This document shows positions 51,953-59,361 of a stretch of DNA of 64,000 nt, piece by piece. The stretch is from Microbispora oryzae (GTDB lineage: Bacteria; Actinomycetota; Actinomycetes; Streptosporangiales; Streptosporangiaceae), in NCBI RefSeq assembly GCF_017896165.1, contig NZ_JAFCNB010000009.1, positions 1 through 64,000 of the forward strand, read 5' to 3'. Position 1 is the stretch's first letter; each line of letters starts with the position of its first letter. The translations under genes and the position numbers were made by a program. The notes beneath the pieces were generated by a model. That model did no database searches and was not told where the DNA came from. It saw only the letters and a program-made list of their open reading frames with translations.

Positions 51953-52858
51953 TCAGGCGTGAGCCTCGGTGAGTTCCCTCAGCTCGGCCAGCCTGTAGGT
52001 CGAGATCTCGTCGGCGCAGACCGACCCGCACGATGCCATGAACACCGCGGGTTCGACCACAACCCGAAATCGCGACGTCCCCCGTCGTGTCGTGCAGCGC
52101 ACGACGCAGACAGTGGCGTCGCCTTCCGACCGGGAGGATTCCACGGCCACTCCACCGACCGAGAGTTCACCGGTGCGCAACCGGACGAAATGCTCAGCGG
52201 CCTGCAGTGGCTCAGGGATGCCCGCGCGTCCCCGGAAACGGTCGAGGACAACCTCGCCGTGCCGGTACGCGTTTGCCGCCGCGATCGCAGCAGCCTGAGA
52301 CATGCTGCCGTAGTAAAGCCCGTGTGGCAAGCACACCAGGTTGGCGGCGTATCGATCGCCGCCGACATGTGTGGTCTCCCACACCTCGCCGGGCAGGTTC
52401 TCGTCCAGAAACCTGGCCAGCGGAAGCCCCAGGCGGGCGCAGCAGGCGTTGCGCTTGCCGTGCGTGCACACCAGGAACATCGGTTCCGCAACCAGTATGC
52501 AGGACCCCGGAACCACTCCGTGCACGAGAGAGCCCAGGTCAAGATCGTCGGGGTCGTCGAGGAAGGCCTCGGCGAGCCACGGATCGCTCCCGGCGGAGGA
52601 GGCGACGAAGACGTGCAGCGGCGCGTCCGGCGCCTTCCTGCGGCCCGGCCGGCGGATCAGCTGGGGCCGGATCCCGAGCGCGCTCGCCCGGTCGACCAGG
52701 GTGCGGATCGCGTCGGGCAGCGGGGCGTCGTCGAGGTACGGGCCCCACGGGCCGGGGTGCTCGACGAGCAGCCAGAACCTGGCGCCCACGGTCGCGCTGG
52801 CGTGGACGGGGGCGGCGCCCGCGTGCAGGGCGGCGGGATGCTCGCAACTCCTGGCCAT
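51953..52858 (-). CDS. Sucrase/ferredoxin-like family protein
   Basis: This 301-aa protein of the Suc_Fer-like family has a thioredoxin-like [2Fe-2S] fold in the C-terminal half. The cluster motif is FLVCTHGKRNACCARLG (about residues 125-140), with further Cys in NLVCLPHG and SCGSVCADE. The N-terminal part holds WLLVEHPGPWG, conserved in the family. An IdeR/DmdR iron box lies 22 bp upstream, so the gene should be induced by iron shortage; a role as ferric-siderophore reductase or iron-cluster redox protein is plausible but unproven. The ATG at 52858 has GGGAGAGG immediately upstream; an in-frame start at 52906 would place the iron box inside the gene. Confidence 0.88.
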   Translation of the reverse strand: MARSCEHPAALHAGAAPVHASATVGARFWLLVEHPGPWGPYLDDAPLPDAIRTLVDRASALGIRPQLIRRPGRRKAPDAPLHVFVASSAGSDPWLAEAFLDDPDDLDLGSLVHGVVPGSCILVAEPMFLVCTHGKRNACCARLGLPLARFLDENLPGEVWETTHVGGDRYAANLVCLPHGLYYGSMSQAAAIAAANAYRHGEVVLDRFRGRAGIPEPLQAAEHFVRLRTGELSVGGVAVESSRSEGDATVCVVRCTTRRGTSRFRVVVEPAVFMASCGSVCADEISTYRLAELRELTEAHA

Positions 52859-52880
52859 CCTCTCCCGCCCCTCTCGTTGA

Positions 52881-52899
52881 TTAGGTAAGACTAACCTTA
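52881..52899. promoter_or_regulatory. IdeR/DmdR iron box
   Basis: TTAGGTAAGACTAACCTTA matches the 19-bp IdeR/DmdR1/DtxR consensus TTAGGTTAGGCTAACCTAA at 16 of 19 positions and keeps its dyad symmetry. It lies 22 bp before the sucrase/ferredoxin-like gene, in its promoter. Fe-bound repressor here would block transcription when iron is sufficient. The glpD gene downstream on the same strand could also be affected by read-through. Confidence 0.88.
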
Positions 52900-52938
52900 G
52901 CAACACGAGTCAAGGGGCCCCGCTGTCACCGCCCCCCG

Positions 52939-54435
52939 CTACTCGGCGGCCGCCGCCTCGAACGCCCACTCCGCCGCCGCAAGGGCGGCCTCGCGGTCCT
53001 CGGGCACGAGCCCGATGCGTGTCCTGCGGTCGAGCAGATCGGCCGCGTCAAGGGCGCCCTCGTGCCGTACGCCCCAGACGAGCTCGGCCCGGGTGACGCC
53101 CAGGGCGACGGGCTCGGCCAGCGAGGGATCGAGCCGGGCGAGCGCGTGCACGGCCGCTGCCTCGGTGCCGTACCGCTCCACGAGCCGCCGGGGGGCGCCC
53201 TCGGCGACGCCCGCGCCGACGAGCGGCAGGCGGGCGGTACGGCTCCCGGGCGCGCCTGGGCAGGCGGCGTCGACGGCGTCCTCGGCCATCCGGCGGTAGG
53301 TGGTGAGCTTGCCGCCCACGACGGTCACCACGCCCTCGGGTGAGCGGAGCACCGCGTGCCGGCGCGACAGATCGGCCGTACGGCCGCCCTGGGCGTCGAC
53401 GAGGGGGCGGAGCCCGGCGAAGGCCCCGGCGACCTCCTCGCGCCCCAGGGGCCGCTCCAGCACCGATCCCAGGACGTCGAGGAGGAACGTCACGTCGCTC
53501 TCCGGGGGCCGGACCACGTCGGGCACCGGGCCGTCCACGGGCTCGTCCGTGATGCCCACATAGATCCGTCCGTCGGCCTGGGGGAGCACCAGGACGTACC
53601 GGTTCCGCTCGCCCGGGATCGGCACGTGCAGCCCGGCCCGCAGACCGCCCAGGGCGCCGGGCCGGAGCACCAGGTGGGTGCCGCGGGACGGGCGCAGCAC
53701 CACAGACGGCGCGAGGCCGCCCGCCCAGACCCCCGTCGCGTTGATCACCGCACGGGCTCGCAGGCCGAACTCGGCGCCGGTCAGTTCGTCGCGGAGCTGG
53801 GCGCCGTCGCCGTGCAGCGACAGCGCGCGGCACCGGGTGAGGATCCGCGCGCCGTGCGCGGCGGCCGTCCTCGCCAGGGCCACGACCAGCCTGGCGTCGT
53901 CCACCACCCGCCCGTCCCAGGACAGCAGCGCGCCGCGCAGGCCGTCCGCACGCAGGGCCGGGGCCAGGGCGAGCGCCCGTTCCGCCGGGATCCGGCAGGG
54001 GCCGGGCAGCGCCCGCCGGGGAGTGCCGGCCGCGGCCCGCAGCGCGTCGCCCAGCCGGTAGCCCGTCATCGTCGCCGTGGCCTGCGCACGCGTGACCCCG
54101 TCCGTGACCGGCAGCAGGTACGGCTGGGCCGTGACGAGGTGAGGGGCGGTGCGGGTGAGCAGGACGCCCCGCTCGGCGGCGCTTTCGCGGGCCACGCCGA
54201 CCTGCCCTCGCGCGAGGTAGCGCAGGCCGCCGTGGATCAGCTTGGAGCTCCAACGAGACGTGCCGAAGGCGAGGTCGTGCGCGTCGACCGCGACGACGGA
54301 CAGCCCCCGGGACACGGCGTCGAGCGCGGCGCCCGCACCGGTCGCCCCCAGCCCGACCACGAGGACGTCGGCGACGGAGTCGCGCGCCTCGGCGAGCTCG
54401 CGGGCCCGGCGGGCGGCGTTGAGGGAGGAGTTCAT
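52939..54435 (-). CDS. glpD: Glycerol-3-phosphate dehydrogenase, FAD-dependent
   Basis: This 498-aa membrane-associated flavoenzyme oxidises glycerol-3-phosphate to DHAP and feeds electrons to quinone. The FAD Rossmann motif VLVVGLGATGAGAALDAVSRGLSVVAVD (about 23-50) is followed by the family signature FGTSRWSSKLIHGGLRYL. RGTHLVLRPG and VTVVGGKLTTYRRMAEDAVD are the other conserved blocks. The C-terminal DAO_C domain is complete. The ATG at 54435 has GGAG 5 nt upstream. It is divergent from the alkyl-DHAP-synthase-like gene across a 56-bp gap that holds a perfect palindrome; DHAP links the two products. Confidence 0.94.
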   Translation of the reverse strand: MNSSLNAARRARELAEARDSVADVLVVGLGATGAGAALDAVSRGLSVVAVDAHDLAFGTSRWSSKLIHGGLRYLARGQVGVARESAAERGVLLTRTAPHLVTAQPYLLPVTDGVTRAQATATMTGYRLGDALRAAAGTPRRALPGPCRIPAERALALAPALRADGLRGALLSWDGRVVDDARLVVALARTAAAHGARILTRCRALSLHGDGAQLRDELTGAEFGLRARAVINATGVWAGGLAPSVVLRPSRGTHLVLRPGALGGLRAGLHVPIPGERNRYVLVLPQADGRIYVGITDEPVDGPVPDVVRPPESDVTFLLDVLGSVLERPLGREEVAGAFAGLRPLVDAQGGRTADLSRRHAVLRSPEGVVTVVGGKLTTYRRMAEDAVDAACPGAPGSRTARLPLVGAGVAEGAPRRLVERYGTEAAAVHALARLDPSLAEPVALGVTRAELVWGVRHEGALDAADLLDRRTRIGLVPEDREAALAAAEWAFEAAAAE

Positions 54436-54455
54436 GCTCTCTCCAGAGTTCGGCA

Positions 54456-54469
54456 TTACCCTTGGGTAA
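54456..54469. promoter_or_regulatory. Palindromic operator candidate between glpD and agpS-like gene
   Basis: TTACCCTTGGGTAA is a perfect 14-bp palindrome-type element (TTACCC, TT, GGGTAA) centred in the 56-bp divergent promoter region. One repressor bound here could control both genes. The regulator is not in the window. Confidence 0.5.
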
Positions 54470-54491
54470 CCTATCTGGAGGCGCGCACGTC

Positions 54492-56102
54492 GTGGAGATC
54501 CCGTTGACCCCCGCCGAGCCGATCCCCGCGGAACCCATGATCTGGTCCGGCTGGGGCGACCCGGCCCAGGCCGTGGAGCTGCCCGAGCAGGTGCGAGGAC
54601 TGCTGACCGGGCTGCTGGGCGTGCGGGAGCCGGCCGTCCCCGCCGCCACGCTCGACCAGGTGCGCCCGCCCGCCCCCCGGCTGGCTCCGGCCGTGCTGGA
54701 CGCCCTGGAGGCGATCGTGGGCCCGGGACGGGTGCGGACCGATGACGAGACCCGCGTCCGGCACACCCGCGGCAGATCCACCCCCGACCTGCTCCGCCTG
54801 CGGGCCGGCGACGCCTCGGACGCGCCCGACGCGGTCGTGTTCCCCGGCTCCCATGAGGAGGTCGCCGCCGTGCTGCGGCTGTGCGCGGAACGGCACGTGG
54901 CTGTGGTGCCCTTCGGCGGCGGCACGTCTGTGGTCGGCGGCCTCGTCGCGAGCCGTCCCGGCTTCGCCAGCGTCGTGGCGCTGGATCTGGCCCGGCTGGA
55001 CCGGCTGATCGAGGTCGACCCGGTGTCGATGACGGCGGTGCTCGAGCCCGGCCTGCGCGGCCTGCGGGCCGAGGAGCTGCTCGCGGCGCACGGGCTGACG
55101 CTCGGCCACTTCCCGCAGTCCTTCGAGTACGCCACGCTGGGCGGGTTCGCCGCCGCCCGGTCGAGCGGCCAGGCCTCCGCCGGGTACGGCCGCTTCGACG
55201 ACATGGTCATGGGCCTGACGGTCGCCACCCCCCGCGGCACCCTGGAGCTGGGCCGGGCGCCCAGGTCGGCGGCCGGGCCCGATCTCCGGCAGGTGATCCT
55301 CGGTTCCGAGGGCGCGTTCGGCGTGATCACGTCGCTGCGCCTGCGGGTCCATCGGGCGCCGCGGGCGCGCCACTACGAGGGCTGGCGGTTCGGCGGCTTC
55401 GCCGAGGGTCTGGCGGCCGTGCGGCGGCTCGCGCAGGACGGCCGGGCGCCCACCGTGCTGCGGCTGTCCGACGAGACCGAGACCATGGTCGGCCTGGCCA
55501 GGCCGGGCGAGATCGGCCTCTCGCGCGACTCCGGCTGCCTGGTCGTGGCCGGCTACGAGGGGTCGCCGGAGGAGGTCGGCCACGGCCGGGAGCGCGCCGC
55601 GGCGGCGCTGGAGGAGGCGGGCGGGGTCGCCCTCGGCCCCGAGCCGGGGGAGGCGTGGGCGCGCGGGCGTTACCGCGCGCCCTACCTGCGCGACGCCCTG
55701 CTGGCCGCCGGGGCGACCGTGGAGACGCTGGAGACCGCGTGCTTCTGGTCGGGCCTGCCGCGCCTCTACGACGCCGTACGGGAGGCCCTGACGGGCTCCC
55801 TCGGCGGCCCGCTGGTCATGTGCCACGTCTCCCACGTCTACCCGGCCGGCGCCTCGCTCTACTTCACCGTCGTGACCGCCCAGACGGGAGACCCCCTGGG
55901 CCAGTGGGCGGCGGCCAAGCGGGCCGCGACCGAGGCGATCGCCGAGGCGGGCGGCACGGTCTCGCACCACCACGGCGTGGGCCGCGACCACCGGGAGGCG
56001 TACGGCCGGGAGATCGGCGAGCTGGGCGTGGAGATCCTCCGGGGGATCAAGGAACGGCTCGATCCTGAGGGGATTCTCAACCCGGGTGTGCTGATCCCGT
56101 AG
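54492..56102 (+). CDS. FAD-linked oxidase, alkyldihydroxyacetonephosphate synthase-like
   Basis: This 536-aa flavoprotein has a PCMH-type FAD domain (VVFPGSHEEVAAVLRLC, VVPFGGGTSVVGGL) and the long C-terminal cap of AGPS/DLD enzymes, including FPQSFEYATLGGFAAARSSGQASAGYGRFDDMV and the final SHHHGVGRDHREAYGREIG with its catalytic His cluster. Animal AGPS exchanges an acyl for an alkyl group on DHAP to make ether lipids; bacterial relatives are mostly untested. Its divergent neighbour glpD makes DHAP, which supports a DHAP-linked lipid role. I chose the GTG at 54492 with CTGGAGG upstream at 10 nt; a TTG at 54462 would fall inside the operator. Confidence 0.88.
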   Translation: MEIPLTPAEPIPAEPMIWSGWGDPAQAVELPEQVRGLLTGLLGVREPAVPAATLDQVRPPAPRLAPAVLDALEAIVGPGRVRTDDETRVRHTRGRSTPDLLRLRAGDASDAPDAVVFPGSHEEVAAVLRLCAERHVAVVPFGGGTSVVGGLVASRPGFASVVALDLARLDRLIEVDPVSMTAVLEPGLRGLRAEELLAAHGLTLGHFPQSFEYATLGGFAAARSSGQASAGYGRFDDMVMGLTVATPRGTLELGRAPRSAAGPDLRQVILGSEGAFGVITSLRLRVHRAPRARHYEGWRFGGFAEGLAAVRRLAQDGRAPTVLRLSDETETMVGLARPGEIGLSRDSGCLVVAGYEGSPEEVGHGRERAAAALEEAGGVALGPEPGEAWARGRYRAPYLRDALLAAGATVETLETACFWSGLPRLYDAVREALTGSLGGPLVMCHVSHVYPAGASLYFTVVTAQTGDPLGQWAAAKRAATEAIAEAGGTVSHHHGVGRDHREAYGREIGELGVEILRGIKERLDPEGILNPGVLIP

Positions 56103-56121
56103 AAACGCCAAGATTGTTCCC

Positions 56122-57627
56122 ATGGTGGATGTCGGCGCGGCGGCCGCGCGTGGGAAGCAGGTCTCGTCCCGGGTCTCGCCCGAGGGCGCGGGGTGGGGCT
56201 GCGAGCGGATCGGGACGTTCGAGTCCCTGCGCCCGACCCGGAACTCGTTCACCTGGCTGTCGCCGCGGACCCTGTGGCGATCGCGCAACGAGATCCTGTC
56301 GCTGCTCTTCGGCGACCCCTCACCCGAGGTGCGCCGCCGGTGGGTGGCCGCGCAGCGGGAGCACGGCGCCGACCCCGACTTCCGGATCACGGTCGACGCG
56401 GGGGAGGACTTCTCGTTCCTCGTCCTCGGCGACACCGGAGAGGGCGACGCCTCGCAGTACGCGGTCGTCCCCGGCCTGCTCAAGCTGGGCGAGGGCACCG
56501 CGTTCGCGGTGATCGCCAGCGACGTCATCTACCCGACCGGGTCGGGCCGGGAGTACGGCGACAAGTTCTTCCGGCCCTACAAGGACTATCAGGCGCCGAT
56601 CTACGCCGTGCCCGGCAACCACGACTGGTACGACGGGCTGGGCGGCTTCATGCGGGTCTTCTGCGACGCCCATCCCCTCAAGGTCGAGGAGAGGGGCTTC
56701 CGGCTGTCGCCCGCCGGGCTGCGCGGCCTGCTCTGGAAGAAGCCGGACATCGTCGACGAAACGGCCCTGGCCAAGGCGAGCGAGCTCAGGTCGGGGCCCG
56801 GGCAGCGGGCCACGCAGCCCGCGCCGTACTGGGTGCTGGACACCGGACGGCTGCTGCTCGTCGGCATCGACACCGGGATCAAGGGGAACATCGACCGGGA
56901 GCAGGGCGAGTGGCTGCGGCGCGTGTCGGCCGGACCCCGGCCCAAGATCCTGATCACCGGTAAGCCGATCTACGTCCGCAACGACTATCACCCCTGCGCC
57001 ATCGAGGGCGGCGGCACGGTCGACGACATCGTGCGCGACCCGGCCAACGGCTACGTGGCCGCGATCGGCGGCGACGTGCACAACTACGAGCGCTTCCCGG
57101 TGCGGGTCGGCGACCGGGTGATCCAGTACATCGTGTCCGGCGGCGGCGGCGCCTTCATGCACGCCACCCACACGATCCCCCGGGTCGACGTGGGCGGCGT
57201 CCACGAGGACGACTTCCGCTGTTACCCGCTGCGCGGCGACTCGCTGTCGTTCTACAGCCTGCTCTACAGCAGGCGGCTGCGGATGCGGTGGCTCTACATC
57301 ACGCCGGAGGAGGGCCTCGCCCTGATGTCGCGGCGGATCGGCAACACGCCGCCGCGCCCGACCCCCGGCGCCCCGATCACGGCCCGGGTGAAGTGGGCCG
57401 CCCGGTTGCTCGGGGGCTGGCCCATGCCGTTCCACCTGCCGGTGGGGCGGACCTTCCACCGGTACATCTCCGAGCTGTCCGACTGGGACACCCCGCCGTT
57501 CTTCAAGAGCTTCCTGCACCTGTCGGTGACCGGCGACCTGCTGCGGGTGCGGTGCTTCGCCGCGACCGGCTGCCTGCCGCAGGAGATCGAGCCGCCGCTG
57601 GAGGACGAGGTCGAGATCAAGCTCTGA
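56122..57627 (+). CDS. Calcineurin-like metallophosphoesterase
   Basis: This 501-aa protein has a full set of binuclear-metal motifs: FLVLGDTGEGD, ASDVIYPTG, PGNHDWYDG, LITGKPIY and IGGDVHNYERF. It has no signal peptide; the first 75 residues (WLSPRTLWRSRNEILSLLFGDP) are a family-specific extension and the C-terminal 130 residues form a second domain with several conserved aromatic residues. It resembles large bacterial phosphoesterases annotated as purple-acid-phosphatase-like, but the substrate is unknown. The ATG at 56122 lies 19 nt after the agpS-like stop codon. AAGATT 6 nt before the ATG may be its own -10, so it can be leaderless or part of the operon. Confidence 0.87.
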   Translation: MVDVGAAAARGKQVSSRVSPEGAGWGCERIGTFESLRPTRNSFTWLSPRTLWRSRNEILSLLFGDPSPEVRRRWVAAQREHGADPDFRITVDAGEDFSFLVLGDTGEGDASQYAVVPGLLKLGEGTAFAVIASDVIYPTGSGREYGDKFFRPYKDYQAPIYAVPGNHDWYDGLGGFMRVFCDAHPLKVEERGFRLSPAGLRGLLWKKPDIVDETALAKASELRSGPGQRATQPAPYWVLDTGRLLLVGIDTGIKGNIDREQGEWLRRVSAGPRPKILITGKPIYVRNDYHPCAIEGGGTVDDIVRDPANGYVAAIGGDVHNYERFPVRVGDRVIQYIVSGGGGAFMHATHTIPRVDVGGVHEDDFRCYPLRGDSLSFYSLLYSRRLRMRWLYITPEEGLALMSRRIGNTPPRPTPGAPITARVKWAARLLGGWPMPFHLPVGRTFHRYISELSDWDTPPFFKSFLHLSVTGDLLRVRCFAATGCLPQEIEPPLEDEVEIKL

Positions 57628-57694
57628 CAGAGCCCGAAGGGCCCGCGGGCCGGGTCGCCGGCCGCCCGCACGGCGTCCTGTCGGTGGCGGCTGG

Positions 57695-57700
57695 CACGCT
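57695..57700 (+). promoter_or_regulatory. -10 box of DNA polymerase gene
   Basis: CACGCT is followed by 7 nt and the GTG at 57708, consistent with a leaderless transcript. GGGAGG in the gap is too close (1 nt) to be a normal RBS. Confidence 0.4.
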
Positions 57701-57707
57701 GGGAGGC

Positions 57708-59342
57708 GTGCACGTTGTGGTGGCGGCCGACCCGGACGGAGGCGGCGTGATCCGGCCTCTCGGCGGCGCGGCCGTCCGCGTCCCCGACCTGGCGGCGGCC
57801 GTGCGCGACGCGGAGGAGGGGCGCGGCCCGTGGCCGGGCCTGCCGCGGCATCCGCGCTGGGTGTGGTCCGACGCCCGGCGGGTCTACCCCGCGCTGCTCG
57901 CCCGCGGCCTGCGGCTGTCGCGCTGCCACGACCTGGCTCTGACGGAGGGGCTGCTGCTTGCCGCCCAGGGCCGCCACGGCGAGCCCAGGCAGGCGGAGGC
58001 CGCGTACGCCCGGCTGCACGGCCTCCCGGTCCCCGAGGACGCCGCGGAGCGGCCTCAGGCCGCCCAGGAGGCCCTGTTCGAGCCCGAGAGGCGGGGGCCG
58101 GGCGTGGCGGAGGCCGACCTCGTCGCCGAGGTCCTGGAGGACCAGCGGCGCAGGATCGAGGCGACGCCCGACCCCGGCCGGTTCCGGCTGCTGGCCGCGG
58201 CGGAGTCGGCGGGCGCCCTCGTCGCCGCCGAGATGGGCCACGACGGCATGCCGTGGCGCGAGGACGTCCACGACGCGCTGCTCACCGAGTTGCTCGGCCC
58301 CCGCCCGGCTCACGGCATGCGCCCCGCCCGGCTCCAGGCGCTCGCCGACGAGGTCACCGCGGCCCTTGGCCTTCCCGTCAACCCCGACTCGCCGCAGCAG
58401 ATAATCCGGGCGTTCAAGGCGGCCGGCATCGAGCTCCCGTCCACCCGGTCGCACGTGCTCAAGACCGTGGAGCACCCCGCCGTGGCGCCGTTGCTGGCCT
58501 ACAAGGAGCTGGCCCGGCTGCACAGCGCCCACGGCTGGGCCTGGGCGGACCAGTGGGTGCGTGATCACCGGCTCCGGCCCGAGTATGTCGTGGGCGGCGT
58601 GGTCAGCGGGCGGTGGGCCACCGACGGCGGCGGTGCGCTGCAGATCCCCAAGGTGATGCGCAAGGTCGTGGTGGCGGACGACGGGTGGGCCCTCGTGGTC
58701 GCCGACGCCGCGCAGCTGGAGCCGCGGGTGCTCGCGGCGATGTCGGGCGACCGGGGCCTCGCGCGGGCCGCGGGGGAGATCGACCTCTACGCGGCCCTGG
58801 CCCAGGCGTTCGGCGGGGAGCGGCAGGCCGCCAAGATCGCCATGCTCTCCGCGATGTACGGCGGGACCAGCGGCGACGCCCCCAAGCTGCTGGCCGTCAT
58901 GCGCCAGCGCTTCCCCCAGGCGTACGCGTTCGTGGAGGACGCCGCGCGCGCCGGCGAGGAGGGGCGCGTGGTGGGGTCCTGGCTGGGACGTATGTGCCCG
59001 CCGCCGTCGGAGCGGTGGCGGCGGCTGGTGACGGGCCCGGAGGGCGTCCGGGCGGCGAGGGACCGGGGCAGGTTCACCCGCAACTTCGTCGTCCAGGCCA
59101 CGGCGGCGGAGTGGGCCACGACCCTGATGGCGGTGCTGCGCGGTCTGCTGCCCGATCCCGCCCGGCTGGTGTTCTTCCAGCACGACGAGGTCATGGTGCA
59201 CTGCCCGCTCGATCTGGCCGAGGAGGTGCGCGCCGCCGTCGTCCGGGCCGCCGCCGAGGCGTCCCGGCTGCTGTTCGGCGCGACGCCGGTGCGCTTCCCG
59301 ATGGAGGCGGTCGCCGTCCGCTGCTACGCCGACGCCAAGTGA
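57708..59342 (+). CDS. Bifunctional 3'-5' exonuclease / family A DNA polymerase
   Basis: This 544-aa polymerase of the family A core is much shorter than Pol I (about 900 aa). The N-terminal 200 residues replace the 5' nuclease and hold a degenerate exonuclease-like domain. Polymerase motif A is VVADAAQLEPRVLAAMS, where Pol I has DYSQIELR; the O-helix region with its Lys is near AAKIAMLSAMYGGTSG; motif C is FFQHDEVMVHC with the catalytic Asp. This class is widespread in actinomycetes beside true Pol I and is thought to act in repair. The GTG at 57708 is the best start; the open frame extends back into the phosphoesterase gene but is not coding there. Confidence 0.9.
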   Translation: MHVVVAADPDGGGVIRPLGGAAVRVPDLAAAVRDAEEGRGPWPGLPRHPRWVWSDARRVYPALLARGLRLSRCHDLALTEGLLLAAQGRHGEPRQAEAAYARLHGLPVPEDAAERPQAAQEALFEPERRGPGVAEADLVAEVLEDQRRRIEATPDPGRFRLLAAAESAGALVAAEMGHDGMPWREDVHDALLTELLGPRPAHGMRPARLQALADEVTAALGLPVNPDSPQQIIRAFKAAGIELPSTRSHVLKTVEHPAVAPLLAYKELARLHSAHGWAWADQWVRDHRLRPEYVVGGVVSGRWATDGGGALQIPKVMRKVVVADDGWALVVADAAQLEPRVLAAMSGDRGLARAAGEIDLYAALAQAFGGERQAAKIAMLSAMYGGTSGDAPKLLAVMRQRFPQAYAFVEDAARAGEEGRVVGSWLGRMCPPPSERWRRLVTGPEGVRAARDRGRFTRNFVVQATAAEWATTLMAVLRGLLPDPARLVFFQHDEVMVHCPLDLAEEVRAAVVRAAAEASRLLFGATPVRFPMEAVAVRCYADAK

Positions 59343-59361
59343 GCAGCCGCCCGGGGATGCG

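Noticed and set aside
57288-57707. 140-residue extension of the family A polymerase
   Set aside because: It overlaps the conserved C-terminus of the phosphoesterase in another frame and is Arg/Pro-rich without homology.
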